DNA from: Pseudomonas fluorescens
GTDB lineage: Bacteria > Pseudomonadota > Gammaproteobacteria > Pseudomonadales > Pseudomonadaceae
NCBI RefSeq assembly: GCF_000968015.1
Contig: NZ_LACH01000016.1
Location: 62,001-126,000 of the forward strand
Length of the DNA stretch: 64,000 bases
Direction of reading: 5' to 3'
This document shows positions 41,155-51,107 of the stretch, piece after piece. Both the position numbers and the translations under genes were made by a program. Numbering within the stretch: position 1 is the first letter of the stretch; every line of letters starts with the position of its first letter. The notes under the pieces are model-generated. The model saw only the letters and a program-made list of their open reading frames with translations, was not told the DNA's origin and ran no database searches.

Positions 41155-42558
41155 ATGAATAACCGCATGCTGCTCACCGCACTCTCGCTAGCCCTGAGCA
41201 CCAGCGCCTGGGCCGACTTCACCGCCACCCCGGAAGAAGCCCGGGGCATCGCCAAGGAAGCCTACTTGTACGGTTTCCCGGTGGTGGAGATGTACAAGAC
41301 CCTCTACACCCAGGCCGTGGACAAAAAGAGCCCTAACTTCAAGGCGCCGTTCAACCAGATTGGCAACACCGCCAAGGCGTTCACCGCCAAAGACACCGCC
41401 TTCGTCACCCCGAACGCCGACACGCCCTATTCGTTTATCTGGATGGACCTGCGCGCCGAACCGGTGGTGCTGACCCTGCCACCTATCGAAGAACACCGTT
41501 ACTACTCGGTGCAGCTGATCGACGCCTACACGCAGAACTTTGCGTACCTGGGCACACGCAGCACGGGCAACAACGGCGGGCATTTCATGATTGCCGGGCC
41601 CAACTGGCAAGGTCAGCAACCGGTGGAAATGGATCGGCTGCTGCGCAGTGAAACCAACATCGCCTACGCGCTGTATCGCACGCAGTTGTTCGATGAAAAG
41701 GACTTGGGCAAGGTCAAGGAGATCCAGAAGGGTTACAAGGTCGAGACGCTCAGCCACTACGTCAAACAAAAAGCCCCGGCCGCCGCGCCAAAGATCGACT
41801 GGCCAAAACCCACGCCGACCATGAGCGAGTCCTCTGAACTGTTCCGCTACCTGAACTTCATGCTGTCGTTCGCCCCGCCCCAGGATGCGGAAAAGGACCT
41901 GCTCGCACGCTTTGCAAAAATCGGTATTGAAGCCGGCAAGCCTTTCGAACCGGATGCGCTCACGCCTGAGCAGCGCAAGGCGCTGGAGGACGGTATCAGC
42001 GATGCCAAAGCCGAGTTTGCCCAGTTCAAAAAAGACAAGGTCGATAGCCATCAGGTCACCAGCGGTGACTTGTTCGGCACTCGCGATCACCTCAATGGCA
42101 ACTACCTGTACCGCTACGCCGGCGCCAACATGGGGATCTTTGGCAACTCCGCCGAAGAGGCGAATTACATCGGCTATTTCGTCGACAAGGACGGCCAGCC
42201 GGTGGACGCCTCGAAACAGGATTACACCCTGCATTTCGACAAGGGTGCCCTGCCCCCGGCCGACGCGTTCTGGTCGCTGACGATGTACGACGGCAAGAAC
42301 AAATTGCTGGTGGCCAACCCGTTGAATCGGTACCTGATCAACTCGCGGATGTTGCCGGATCTCAAGCTCGACGCCGACGGTGGGCTGACCCTTTATGTGC
42401 AGCACAAGGCACCGGCCAAGGACTTGCAAAGCAATTGGCTGCCGGCGCCGAACGGTCCGTTCTACGGCGTGTTGCGCTTGTACCTGCCGAAACCGGAAGT
42501 CACCAGCGGCGAATGGAAAATGCCGCTGCTGACCCCCGTCAATCAACCAAAACAATAA
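41155..42558 (+). CDS. Second exported DUF1254/DUF1214 protein
   Basis: This 467-residue paralogue of the preceding protein has a clear signal peptide (MNNRMLLTALSLALSTSAWA). DUF1254 begins near residue 30 (KEAYLYGFPVVEMYKTLYTQ) with the NADTPYSFIWMDLRAEPV core, and DUF1214 lies near the C-terminus (DAFWSLTMYDGKNKLLVAN). The two paralogues are clearly diverged, so the duplication is old and both probably matter. RBS AAGGAAG; the next gene starts 12 bp downstream. Confidence 0.87.
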   Translation: MNNRMLLTALSLALSTSAWADFTATPEEARGIAKEAYLYGFPVVEMYKTLYTQAVDKKSPNFKAPFNQIGNTAKAFTAKDTAFVTPNADTPYSFIWMDLRAEPVVLTLPPIEEHRYYSVQLIDAYTQNFAYLGTRSTGNNGGHFMIAGPNWQGQQPVEMDRLLRSETNIAYALYRTQLFDEKDLGKVKEIQKGYKVETLSHYVKQKAPAAAPKIDWPKPTPTMSESSELFRYLNFMLSFAPPQDAEKDLLARFAKIGIEAGKPFEPDALTPEQRKALEDGISDAKAEFAQFKKDKVDSHQVTSGDLFGTRDHLNGNYLYRYAGANMGIFGNSAEEANYIGYFVDKDGQPVDASKQDYTLHFDKGALPPADAFWSLTMYDGKNKLLVANPLNRYLINSRMLPDLKLDADGGLTLYVQHKAPAKDLQSNWLPAPNGPFYGVLRLYLPKPEVTSGEWKMPLLTPVNQPKQ

Positions 42559-42570
42559 ACGGAGTCCGGC

Positions 42571-43524
42571 ATGGTCAGGCCTTATGTTGTGCGTCCTTTA
42601 GTGGCCCTGTGCGTACTCGGTGCAAGCCCGTTGGCCCTCGCGGCCGAGGGCGGTGTCGGCCGGCCGATCACCGGGCAACAGGTATTTTCCAACGCCGGGA
42701 TCGTGCCGCCGGAACCCGGCTGGGTCATGTCGCTGACCAGCATCTGGTACGACGGTGACCTCAAGGGCAGCAAGGGTGTGCCGATTGTCGGTGAGATCGG
42801 CGCGGATCTGGACATGAAAGTCTCCTACACCATGGCCAACTTCACCCATATCTGGGACACCGGCAAGGGTCGCTGGAACTACGCCTCGGCCATCGGCGTG
42901 CCGGTGCAGTACACCGACGTCAACATCAGCATTACCGGCCCGCGCGGCCGGACACTGGGCTCCGAAGACACCGGCACACAGTTCGCCGACATGCTGATCA
43001 CGCCGATCGCCGCCGGCTACCACTTCGATGAGGTCAACCACCTCTCGCTGTCCCTGCCGATCTACGTGCCGACCGGTGCCTATAACGACGATCGCCTGGC
43101 CAACCCCGGGCAGAACACTTACACCTTCATGCCCACCGTGGCCTTCACCCATCTGGACGGCAAGGGCGGCGAGTTCACCCTGTCCAGCGGTCTGGAGTTC
43201 TACACCGAGAACGACGCCACGGATTATCGCAATGGCAACATTTTCACCCTCGATGCACTGTGGACCCACGGTTTCGGCAATGGCTGGAGCGCTGGCGTTG
43301 TCGGCGGTTACGTGCAGCAGATCACCGATGACAAGGGCCAGACCGCCGATTCACTCAACGGCTTTCGCGGCCGCTCGGTGGGCGCCGGTCCGGTGGTGGG
43401 CTGGGCCGGGAAGTTTGCCGATGCCCAGGCCAGCGTCAGCGCGCGCTGGGTGCCGGAGTTCGACACCAAGAACCGCCCTGAAGGTAACGGCTTCAGCATC
43501 AACCTGACGTTGGCGTTTTTCTAG
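42571..43524 (+). CDS. COG4313-like outer-membrane channel protein
   Basis: This 317-residue protein has a signal peptide (about 1-24, ending ALAAEGG). It resembles the MetA-pathway outer-membrane channel family (COG4313/SphA type): PPEPGWVMSLTSIWYDGD near the start, beta strands throughout, and a C-terminal Phe (NLTLAFF) typical of outer-membrane barrels. The family is linked to uptake of hydrophobic or aromatic compounds and quorum-type lipids. It is gene 4 of the locus with a GGAGT RBS. Confidence 0.75.
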   Translation: MVRPYVVRPLVALCVLGASPLALAAEGGVGRPITGQQVFSNAGIVPPEPGWVMSLTSIWYDGDLKGSKGVPIVGEIGADLDMKVSYTMANFTHIWDTGKGRWNYASAIGVPVQYTDVNISITGPRGRTLGSEDTGTQFADMLITPIAAGYHFDEVNHLSLSLPIYVPTGAYNDDRLANPGQNTYTFMPTVAFTHLDGKGGEFTLSSGLEFYTENDATDYRNGNIFTLDALWTHGFGNGWSAGVVGGYVQQITDDKGQTADSLNGFRGRSVGAGPVVGWAGKFADAQASVSARWVPEFDTKNRPEGNGFSINLTLAFF

Positions 43525-43536
43525 GAGTGACCAGGG

Positions 43537-44580
43537 ATGGCCATGGGTTCCAGATTGTCCTTATGCAGCGTGTTGTTCAGCGGTTTCGCCTGCGCCAGCG
43601 GCGACTTGCCCGCCCTCGGCAGCACGCCAGCGCATCCCGTCGCCATGGGTGACCCAGAAACTTGCCATCGACTGCAACAGGACTTCGACATCGACCTGAA
43701 GAAGGTCGTTGCGGCGGGCTGCGATCCGTCCACGGAACAGATAGCCAAACTGATGGACAACCCGGTGGGCAATCTGGTGCTGCTGTTCAACCAATTCGAC
43801 TACACCGCGCTGAAAGGTCCGCATAGCAATGGCACGCGCTACCTGGGCAAATACAGTTTCATGCCGACCTTCCCGATTTCCCTCGGTGAAGACTGGAACC
43901 TGATCAACCGCCTGCCCATCAGCTACGTCAGTGCCCCGGTGAACCGCAAGGCCGGCAACCTGATCGGCATGGGCCCCAATGAACTGCTGCATGACCGCGG
44001 CGATTTTACCTCCGTTGTGCAGGACCCGTTCGACCGCACCAGCGGTTTCGGCGACCTGGCCTATGTCGGCGTGTTTTCGCCCAAGGAACCGATTCGCTTC
44101 GCCGGGGGCGGCAAGCTGGTCTGGGGGTTCGGCCCGACCACGATGTTCCCCACGGCTGAAGAAGACGTGCTGGGCACCGGCAAATACTCCCTCGGCCCGG
44201 CGTTCGTCGCGGCGTACCTGGGCGAAGACTGGACCCTCGGGCTGTTCCCGCAGCACTGGTGGTCGGTGGGCGGCGACAGCAAGCGCAAGGACGTGAGCCT
44301 GACCAACATTCAGTACTTCATCCAGCGCACCATCCCCGGCCCCGAGCAATGGCGAGTCGGCATGACACCCAACGTCACCGTCAACTGGAAGGCCGAGGGC
44401 GGCAACAAAGTCACCTTCCCCATCGGACTCGGTGCCGGGCGAATCTTCAACTTCGGCAAGCTGCCGGTGCGGATCTCCGGAGAGATTCAGTACTCGGCGA
44501 TCCACCCGGACGACCTGATCAGCAGCCGCTGGAATTTTCGCTTGTCGTTCATCCCCGTCATTCCGACTTTCATGTTTTGA
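43537..44580 (+). CDS. Third predicted outer-membrane transporter-like protein
   Basis: This 347-residue protein has a signal peptide (about 1-21, ending FACASG). The N-terminal 60 or so residues hold two Cys (in TCHRLQQ and AAGCDPS) that could form a disulphide. The rest is beta-rich with long-range repeats typical of transporter-like barrels (VGVFSPKEPIRFAGGGKLVW; WNFRLSFIPVIPTFMF). ATG 43537 and ATG 43543 are both possible starts. Three barrel proteins in one locus is unusual. Confidence 0.68.
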   Translation: MAMGSRLSLCSVLFSGFACASGDLPALGSTPAHPVAMGDPETCHRLQQDFDIDLKKVVAAGCDPSTEQIAKLMDNPVGNLVLLFNQFDYTALKGPHSNGTRYLGKYSFMPTFPISLGEDWNLINRLPISYVSAPVNRKAGNLIGMGPNELLHDRGDFTSVVQDPFDRTSGFGDLAYVGVFSPKEPIRFAGGGKLVWGFGPTTMFPTAEEDVLGTGKYSLGPAFVAAYLGEDWTLGLFPQHWWSVGGDSKRKDVSLTNIQYFIQRTIPGPEQWRVGMTPNVTVNWKAEGGNKVTFPIGLGAGRIFNFGKLPVRISGEIQYSAIHPDDLISSRWNFRLSFIPVIPTFMF

Positions 44581-44607
44581 GCATGCCTTTGAGAAAGGGA
44601 ACATCCC

Positions 44608-45588
44608 ATGACTGCGCTCCAAGACCTCAACGCCCTGCAAGCCAGCATCGCCGAAGCCGTGCTCGGCCAGGATCAGGTGATCCGCCAGATTATTCTTGGC
44701 CTGTTGGCCAACGGGCACTTGTTGCTTGAAAGCCTGCCCGGTCTGGCCAAGACCCGCACGGTCAAAGCGCTGGCCAAACACCTGGACGCGAAGATGAGCC
44801 GCATCCAGTTCACCCCCGACCTGTTGCCGTCAGACATCACCGGCGCCGAGGTGCTGCACCAGATCGATGGCAAGAACGAGATCCGGTTCCAGCCCGGCCC
44901 GCTGTTCGGCAACCTGATCCTGGCGGATGAAATCAACCGCGCCCCGGCCAAGGTTCAGGCCGCGTTGCTGGAAGCCATGGAAGAACGACAAATCACCGTG
45001 GCCGGCAACAGCCATGTACTGCCGGAGCTGTTCATCGTAGTGGCGACCCAGAACCCGATTGAACAGGAAGGCACCTATCCGCTGCCGGAAGCGCAGATGG
45101 ACCGGTTCCTGATGAAGGTTCTGCTGGATTACCCGAGTGCGGAAAACGAAAGCCAGGTGCTGCGCCTGTTACGTGAAGAAGAGTTTGCGTTGGGCGCCAA
45201 AACGGCCGCGGTGCAGGGCTTCGCGCTGTCCCAGGAGGTTATTTTCGCGGCGCGTCGGGAAGTCAGCGCCGTTCACGTGTCCCCGGCCATCGACCGCTAC
45301 CTGATCGACCTGATCAATGCCACCCGCCACCCGGCCGATTACGATGCCGACCTCGGTCGCTGGATCGCCATCGGCGCCAGCCCTCGCGGCGGTATCGGCC
45401 TGGATCGCTGCGCCCGGGCCGATGCCTGGTTGCAGGGGCAGGATTTTGTCTCGCCGGACAACGTTCGTGCCGTTGTGCATCCGGTGCTGCGACATCGCCT
45501 GCAACTGAGCTATGACGCGGTAGCTGACGGCGTCACTGCCGATCAGGTGCTTGATCGCCTGCTCGACAACGTCGCGATTCCGGCCTGA
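44608..45588 (+). CDS. MoxR-family AAA+ ATPase
   Basis: This is a 326-residue MoxR ATPase, a chaperone-like enzyme that acts with VWA-domain partners to mature or insert metal cofactors and protein complexes. It shows the Walker A variant SLPGLAKTRTV, Walker B LILADEINRAP and sensor VVATQNPIEQEG. It starts the MoxR-DUF58-DUF4381-VWA-VWA-BatD block, the common MoxR/Bat gene order. It has no signal peptide and is cytoplasmic. The likely client is encoded in the same locus (the HAD protein, sulfatase or cytochrome), which is inference. Confidence 0.93.
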   Translation: MTALQDLNALQASIAEAVLGQDQVIRQIILGLLANGHLLLESLPGLAKTRTVKALAKHLDAKMSRIQFTPDLLPSDITGAEVLHQIDGKNEIRFQPGPLFGNLILADEINRAPAKVQAALLEAMEERQITVAGNSHVLPELFIVVATQNPIEQEGTYPLPEAQMDRFLMKVLLDYPSAENESQVLRLLREEEFALGAKTAAVQGFALSQEVIFAARREVSAVHVSPAIDRYLIDLINATRHPADYDADLGRWIAIGASPRGGIGLDRCARADAWLQGQDFVSPDNVRAVVHPVLRHRLQLSYDAVADGVTADQVLDRLLDNVAIPA

Positions 45589-45596
45589 GGTCGAAA

Positions 45597-46535
45597 ATGA
45601 ACAGTGCGGACGGTCTGGTCTATGTCTCTCTGGCGCAGTTAATGGCCCTGGAGTTCAAGGCGCGTGACCTGAGTTTCCTCGCGCGTCAGCCGCAAGGCAG
45701 CATTCTCGCCGGCAACCATGCCTCGCGCCTGCGTGGCCGTGGGTTGAACTTCGATGAGCTGCGCCGCTATCAGCCGGGAGACGACTTGCGTCATCTGGAT
45801 TGGCGGGCGTCGCTGCGCACTGGCAAACCGGTGGTTCGCACCTTCACCGAAGAACGCGACCGCCCGGCGCTGATTCTGGTCGATCAGCGCATGTCGATGT
45901 TCTTCGGCTCCCAGCGCAGCTTCAAATCCGCCGTTGCCGCCGAACTTGGCGCGTTGGCCGCGTGGATGGTGTTCCACGCGGGCGATCGGGTCGGCGGTCT
46001 GGTGTTCAACGATTTGCGCATCGACGCCTTTGCCCCGTTGCGCAGCCGTAAACGTGTCGAAGCGCTGTGCAGTCGCATCGCAGAGCAGAATCAGCAACTG
46101 AACGCAGCCAATCCAGACGCTGAAGGTGAGGACCAACTCGACAAGGTTTTACAGCATTGCCTGGCGGTGGCCGGTCACGACCACCTGATTTGCATCGTCA
46201 GCGACTTTGCCGGCGCCGGTGAGCGGACCTTGCAGTTGATGCGCCAATTGGCGGCTCACAACGATGTGATTGCGATGCAGGTCTACGACCCGTTGGCGCT
46301 GAACCTGCCGAAGAATGGCCGTTTGCTGATCACTCAAGGCCAGTTGCAGGTGGAACTGGCCGTCGAGCAACGCAGCGTTCATCAGCCGCTGGGGGACTTT
46401 CTCAGCGGTCGGCTCAAGGACGTCGCCACGTTGCTGCGCCGCAGTCAGGTGCCGCTGATGATGTTCAGCACCGCCACTGAGGCGCAGGAACAATTGCGCG
46501 CCGAACTGGGCAAGCTCGGCGGAGGTCGGCGATGA
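45597..46535 (+). CDS. DUF58 protein of the MoxR/Bat system
   Basis: This 312-residue protein of the DUF58 family is a degenerate VWA-like domain partner of MoxR. The signature YQPGDDLRHLDWRASLRTGK is present and the metal site is reduced to LVDQRMSMFFGSQ. It stands 8 bp after the MoxR gene and its stop overlaps the DUF4381 start (ATGA), so it is expressed with its neighbours. Confidence 0.92.
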   Translation: MNSADGLVYVSLAQLMALEFKARDLSFLARQPQGSILAGNHASRLRGRGLNFDELRRYQPGDDLRHLDWRASLRTGKPVVRTFTEERDRPALILVDQRMSMFFGSQRSFKSAVAAELGALAAWMVFHAGDRVGGLVFNDLRIDAFAPLRSRKRVEALCSRIAEQNQQLNAANPDAEGEDQLDKVLQHCLAVAGHDHLICIVSDFAGAGERTLQLMRQLAAHNDVIAMQVYDPLALNLPKNGRLLITQGQLQVELAVEQRSVHQPLGDFLSGRLKDVATLLRRSQVPLMMFSTATEAQEQLRAELGKLGGGRR

Positions 46536-47122
46536 ACCCGAACATCCCGAGCATCGAGCAACTCAAGGAAATCGCCCTGCCCACGCCGGTGAGTTATGCG
46601 CCGCAGACGTGGGGTTGGTGGGTGTTGCTCTGCCTGTTGGTGATTGCGGTTTTGCTGGTCAGCGCACGGAGGTATTGGCAGTGGCGGCGGGACCGGTATC
46701 GGCGTGAGGCGTTGGTGCGTCTGGCTGAGTTGCAAAACAGCGATGATCAGCTGAAAGCCCTGCGGGAACTCCCGGAACTGCTGAAACGCGTGGCCCTGTC
46801 GATGCCCACCGATTGGAATACAAAACCTGTGGGAGCGAGCTTGCTCGCGATGGCGGCCCGACATTCAACATTGAAAGTGACTGACACACCGCCATCGCGA
46901 GCAAGCTCGCTCCCACAGGATCCCGGTGCACTTGGGGGTGAGGATTGGCAAGCGTTTTTGGTGCGACACAGTTCACAGCCGTTACCTGCGGACTTCAGCG
47001 AGCAGCTGGCTCAATTAGCCTATGCACCCGATGCAACGTTATCGGCGCTGCCGAACGATCAGCGCGATCAACTGTTCGCCACCTGCAAACACTGGGTGGA
47101 GCATCACCATGTGGCAGCTTGA
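46532..47122 (+). CDS. DUF4381 membrane protein carrying an in-frame REP insertion
   Basis: This 196-residue DUF4381 protein has one membrane helix (about 27-45: WGWWVLLCLLVIAVLLVSA) and a cytoplasmic/soluble domain. Residues about 98-130 ([17 protein letters not shown] and PSRASSLPQ) are the translation of a REP doublet inserted in frame at a linker. The sequence before (LRELPELLKRVALSMP) and after (GGEDWQAFLVRHSSQP) is normal DUF4381. The reading frame survives, so a functional protein with an extra loop is likely. It overlaps DUF58 (4 bp) and the first VWA gene (14 bp). Confidence 0.88.
   Translation: MNPNIPSIEQLKEIALPTPVSYAPQTWGWWVLLCLLVIAVLLVSARRYWQWRRDRYRREALVRLAELQNSDDQLKALRELPELLKRVALSMPTDWNTKPVGASLLAMAARHSTLKVTDTPPSRASSLPQDPGALGGEDWQAFLVRHSSQPLPADFSEQLAQLAYAPDATLSALPNDQRDQLFATCKHWVEHHHVAA
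46826..46919. repeat. REP doublet inside the DUF4381 gene
   Basis: A 31-bp perfect inverted repeat: left arm 46826-46856 (core GGGAGCGAGCTTGCTCGCGA) and right arm 46889-46919, with a 32-bp spacer. The whole element is translated in frame within the DUF4381 gene. It is a recent insertion because its arms are identical and match other REP doublets in the window. Confidence 0.97.
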
Positions 47123-48101
47123 TTACCCTTGGCTGCTAATCCTTTTGCCGTTGCCGTGGTTCGGCTACCGCTACCTGCCCGATTACCGCGAAGCCCGCAG
47201 CGCCGTGCGCGTACCGTTTTTCGCGGCCATGAGCCGAGCCGTCGGCCAGGCACCCAGCCAGGCCGGCACCCGCAGCAATCGCTGGCAGTTGCTGCTGAAC
47301 CTGCTGGTCTGGGCACTCTTGCTACTGGCGGCCGCTCGCCCGGTGTTCGTCGAAAAACCGATCGAGCGCCAGCAACCGGTGCGTGACCTGATGCTGGCCA
47401 TCGACATTTCCCAGTCCATGGAAACCACCGATTTCACCGATGCCAACGGCCAGAAAATCAACCGTCTGGCGGCGGTCAAGGACGTGGTTCATGGCTTTAT
47501 CGACAAGCGCAAAGATGATCGGCTGGGCCTGATCGTGTTCGGCAGTGGTGCTTACCCGCAGGCGCCGCTGACCCTCGATCACGCCAGTCTGTCGCTGTTA
47601 CTGGACGACACCGGCATCGGCATGGCCGGGCCCAATACGGCCATCGGCGACGCCATCGGTCTGAGCCTGAAACTGCTCGACCAGGCCCACGAACAGGAAA
47701 AAGTCCTGATCCTGCTCACCGACGGCAACGATACCAGCAGCGCCATTACCCCGGATCACGCGGCGGCCATGGCGGCCGCCAAAGACGTGGTCATTCACAC
47801 CATCGGCATTGGTGACCCTGACGCCTCGGGTGAAGCCAAGGTCAACCTTCAGGGTTTGCAGCAGATCGCCGAGACCACGGGCGGCAAGTTCTTTCGTGCT
47901 GAAGATCGCAATGCGCTGGATCAGGTGTACGGCACCCTCGACAAACTCACGCCGCATCAAGTGAAAACCCTCAGTCATCAGCCGAAAAAGGACCTGTTCT
48001 GGTGGCCGCTGGGGGCCGCGATCGGTTTGCTCGCGCTCTATCATTCGGGCGCCCTGCTCCGTCCGCACCTGACACTCGCGCGTCAGCGGCAGGAGGCTTG
48101 A
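47109..48101 (+). CDS. VWA-domain membrane protein (BatA type)
   Basis: This 330-residue protein has N-terminal membrane helices (about 7-25 and 60-75) and a VWA domain with an intact MIDAS (LAIDISQSMETTDF, then the Thr in LTDGNDTSSA) and a C-terminal membrane helix (DLFWWPLGAAIGLLALYHSG). VWA partners of MoxR hold or deliver client proteins at the inner membrane. The frame runs longer upstream, but ATG 47109 (MWQLDYPWLLIL) is chosen because it matches BatA homologues. It overlaps the DUF4381 gene by 14 bp. Confidence 0.92.
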   Translation: MWQLDYPWLLILLPLPWFGYRYLPDYREARSAVRVPFFAAMSRAVGQAPSQAGTRSNRWQLLLNLLVWALLLLAAARPVFVEKPIERQQPVRDLMLAIDISQSMETTDFTDANGQKINRLAAVKDVVHGFIDKRKDDRLGLIVFGSGAYPQAPLTLDHASLSLLLDDTGIGMAGPNTAIGDAIGLSLKLLDQAHEQEKVLILLTDGNDTSSAITPDHAAAMAAAKDVVIHTIGIGDPDASGEAKVNLQGLQQIAETTGGKFFRAEDRNALDQVYGTLDKLTPHQVKTLSHQPKKDLFWWPLGAAIGLLALYHSGALLRPHLTLARQRQEA

Positions 48102-48102
48102 G

Positions 48103-49683
48103 ATGGAGATCAATCTCAGTGACTTCCATTTCCTGCGTCCACTGTGGCTGTTGCTGCTGCTGTTCGGCGCCCTGTTGCCCTGGCTCTGGCGCCGCAGCCG
48201 CGACGTGCAACGGCGCTTGCGCAGCAACATTGCCGAGCACTTGTTGCCGCACTTGCTGATTACGCCACAGGACCAACAGCGCTTTCGGCCCGTGCATCTG
48301 GCTTGCGCGTTGTTGATGCTGGGGGCCATCGCCGCTGCCGGGCCCACCTGGGAACAGGACCGTCCGGACTTTCTGGAAAACCGCGCGCCACTGATCATCG
48401 CCATCGACCTGTCGCCGTCCATGGACGCCACCGACGTACAGCCAAGTCGTCTGGAAGCGGCCAAACACAAGCTGCATGACCTGATCCAGCGTCGCGCCGG
48501 TGCGCGCAGCGGGTTGATCGCCTACGCCGGCAGCGCTCACCTGGTATTGCCGCCGACCGACGACCCGGCCCTGCTCGACACCTTCATTCAGGCCCTGAGC
48601 ACCGACCTGATCAGCAAACCGGGGAAAAATGTCGGCGCGGTGATCGAGCAAGCCAAACGCCTGCTGATCGCCGAGAAAACGCCGGGAACGCTGCTGCTGA
48701 TCACCGACGGCGCCGACACCTCACAACTCAGCGGCCTGGACAAGCAACTGGACGACAGCGCGCTGCAGGTGTTGATTCTGGCCGTCGGCAGCGAGGACGG
48801 CGGAATCATCCACGACGCCAACGGCCAGCCACGTACCGACAGCAATGGTCGTCCGGCACTCGGCAGTTTTGATCAGGCCGCACTCAAACAGCTTGGATCA
48901 ACGCTGAATGCGCCATTGGGCAGCCTGACGCTCAATGACGACGACCTGGACTGGATCGAGCTGCACGCCCAGCAGCATTTCCAGGCAGCCAGCGATGAAC
49001 AACGCGAACTGCACTGGAAGGACGCCGGTTACTGGCTGTGCTGGCCACTGCTGCTGATCGCCTTTTTCTGCGTGCGCAAGGGCTGGAGCCTGAACTGGAT
49101 GGCCGGGTGGTTGCTGGCACTGAGCGTTGGCTTGCAACCGGCACCGGCCGAAGCCAACGCATTGACCGATACCTTTTTCACCCCTGACCAGCAAGGCCGC
49201 TGGGCTTTCGAGCACGGGCACTTCCCGCAGGCTGCCGCGCATTTCGTCGATCCCTATTGGAAAGGCATTGCCGCCTACAACGCCGCCGATTACGACCTGG
49301 CACTGGCCAGCTTCGCGCGGCTGGACACGCCGCAGGCGTATTTCTACCTGGGCAATATTTACGTGCGCCGCTTCAAGTTTGATCAGGCCATCGCGGCGTA
49401 TACCCAGGCGTTGAAGTTGCAACCGCAATTCCCTGAAGCCACCGCCAACCTGGCCTTGGCCATCGCCTTGCAGAAAGACACCGACAGCGCCGAACAGAAC
49501 GCGCCGGAGGTCAAACCCGACGACATCAAAATGGACAAAGCGCCGGGCAAGGGCCAGAGCAAACCAGTCGAGACCGAGGAAGCGGCTTCGGATGCGCTGT
49601 GGTTGCAGAACCTCAGCACGTCACCGGCGAAATTCCTGAAACAGAAATTCAGTTTGCAGGATCAGGCGGGAGGCAAGCCATGA
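48103..49683 (+). CDS. VWA plus TPR membrane protein (BatB/BatC type)
   Basis: This is a 526-residue fusion. N-terminal membrane helices (about 11-28, 60-75) precede a VWA domain with intact MIDAS ([24 protein letters not shown]). Another membrane helix pair ([25 protein letters not shown]) is followed by a TPR-like region (about 400-470: [20 protein letters not shown]) and an acidic/Lys-rich tail. This merges BatB and BatC roles. ATG 48103 has AGGAGGCTTGAG upstream; its stop overlaps the BatD-like start (ATGA). Confidence 0.92.
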   Translation: MEINLSDFHFLRPLWLLLLLFGALLPWLWRRSRDVQRRLRSNIAEHLLPHLLITPQDQQRFRPVHLACALLMLGAIAAAGPTWEQDRPDFLENRAPLIIAIDLSPSMDATDVQPSRLEAAKHKLHDLIQRRAGARSGLIAYAGSAHLVLPPTDDPALLDTFIQALSTDLISKPGKNVGAVIEQAKRLLIAEKTPGTLLLITDGADTSQLSGLDKQLDDSALQVLILAVGSEDGGIIHDANGQPRTDSNGRPALGSFDQAALKQLGSTLNAPLGSLTLNDDDLDWIELHAQQHFQAASDEQRELHWKDAGYWLCWPLLLIAFFCVRKGWSLNWMAGWLLALSVGLQPAPAEANALTDTFFTPDQQGRWAFEHGHFPQAAAHFVDPYWKGIAAYNAADYDLALASFARLDTPQAYFYLGNIYVRRFKFDQAIAAYTQALKLQPQFPEATANLALAIALQKDTDSAEQNAPEVKPDDIKMDKAPGKGQSKPVETEEAASDALWLQNLSTSPAKFLKQKFSLQDQAGGKP

Positions 49684-51107
49684 TCCGTCTCGTAGACCGA
49701 GTCGCGGCCATCGCGAGCAAGCTCGCTCCCACAGGGGATTTGCGTTACATACAGATCAAATGTGGGAGCGAGCTTGCTCGCGATGGCGTCCGATCATTCA
49801 ACATCGGTCTCGGCGCATTACTCATTTATCTGATCAGCACCAGCGCCTTGGCCGCCGAACCCGAACTGCGAATCCAGACCCGCCTGCAACCCGCCGACTC
49901 GGTCATGGTCGGCGGCATTCTGGAACTGCAACTCGATGTCCTCACTGACAGCTGGTTCACCGACGCGCCCACCCTGCCCGACCTGAAGCTGCCCGGCGCA
50001 CTGGTCATGCCGCCCGACGGCCACGCCGAACACCTGAACCAGACGCTCGACGGCAAGTCGTTCAACGGCATGCGCTACCGCTACCGGATCACCCCGAATC
50101 TGGCCCAGGGTTTCGACATCCCGGCGTTGATGGTGCGCGCCACGCCCGGTCAGGCCAGCACGCCGTTGACCGCCCAAAGCCAGCCACTGCACTTTCGCGC
50201 CACACAACCGCCGGGGTTCCAGCCCGGCGAACCGGTGCTGGTGGCCCAAGGGCTGCGTTTCACGCAAAAAACCATCAACTCGGCGACACCCCTGAAGGTC
50301 GGTGACAGCATCACCCGGCAACTGACGTTGCAGGCCGACGACGCCCTGGCCATGTCGCTGCCAGCGCCGTCACTGGAGGATGTCGCCGGCCTCAGCCGTT
50401 ATCCGAAAACCCCGCAGATCAGCAACCTCGACGACGGTCGCGGTCATTTCAACGGCGGCCAGCGCGTCGACACCACAACCTATCGGATCGACACCGAAGG
50501 CCGCCATAACCTGCCAGCGATCGAGCTGAAATGGTGGGACGCCAGCACCGGACAGACCCGCACGGCCCAAGTCCCAGCCGTAACCTTCAATGCTGCGGCC
50601 AACAGCGCTTATCGGCCGGTATTTTCGATCAGCGAAGACCTGAAAAAACTCGGTCAGAAAAGTCGTCTGCATCTCTCCGGACATTGGTTGGGGCTGTCGG
50701 CATTGCTGTTGATCGTGGCGCTGCTCGGCTGGTTTGCCCGTCCGCTCGTCCATCATGCGTTCCTTCAATGGCAGGCCCGACGCCGCGCCAGGCGCGCCGC
50801 GTGGCTGGAGTCCGCCGACTACGCCTGGCGGCAGATTCCGGCACAAATCGACGGCAAACCCGCACAGTTGAGCGCCCTGTACCTGTGGGCCAGACGCAGC
50901 CGCATGGGCCTGAAACTGACGAACCTTGGCCCGCGCCTGCAAGACCTGTTGCGCGCCTGTTACAGCCGTCAACCCACCGAAGACCAGGCGCTGCACCACC
51001 TCAAGCAATCCTTGGCTACGCTGCATAGTCAGGCCAAACGCGACACAGAATCAGCCGCACCTGCACTGCGTCCACTCAATCCCGTTTACGAGAAGGATTT
51101 CCCATGA
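49680..51107 (+). CDS. BatD-like protein with REP inserted before its signal peptide
   Basis: This 475-residue protein is BatD-like (oxygen-tolerance type, Ig-like repeats) with a C-terminal membrane helix (about 346-365: [19 protein letters not shown]). The export signal appears at about 39-59 ([20 protein letters not shown]), cleaving before AEPELRI. Residues about 10-36 are the translation of a REP doublet ([10 protein letters not shown], then [10 protein letters not shown]). The gene therefore starts at ATG 49680, overlapping the VWA/TPR stop, but carries about 27 foreign residues before the signal peptide; TTG at residue 21 is another possible start. Confidence 0.85.
   Translation: MIRLVDRVAAIASKLAPTGDLRYIQIKCGSELARDGVRSFNIGLGALLIYLISTSALAAEPELRIQTRLQPADSVMVGGILELQLDVLTDSWFTDAPTLPDLKLPGALVMPPDGHAEHLNQTLDGKSFNGMRYRYRITPNLAQGFDIPALMVRATPGQASTPLTAQSQPLHFRATQPPGFQPGEPVLVAQGLRFTQKTINSATPLKVGDSITRQLTLQADDALAMSLPAPSLEDVAGLSRYPKTPQISNLDDGRGHFNGGQRVDTTTYRIDTEGRHNLPAIELKWWDASTGQTRTAQVPAVTFNAAANSAYRPVFSISEDLKKLGQKSRLHLSGHWLGLSALLLIVALLGWFARPLVHHAFLQWQARRRARRAAWLESADYAWRQIPAQIDGKPAQLSALYLWARRSRMGLKLTNLGPRLQDLLRACYSRQPTEDQALHHLKQSLATLHSQAKRDTESAAPALRPLNPVYEKDFP
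49707..49787. repeat. REP doublet inside the BatD-like gene leader
   Basis: A 27-bp perfect inverted repeat (49707-49733 and 49761-49787, core CGCGAGCAAGCTCGCTCCCA) separated by 27 bp. It lies in frame between the start codon and the signal-peptide hydrophobic core of the BatD-like gene. Confidence 0.97.
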
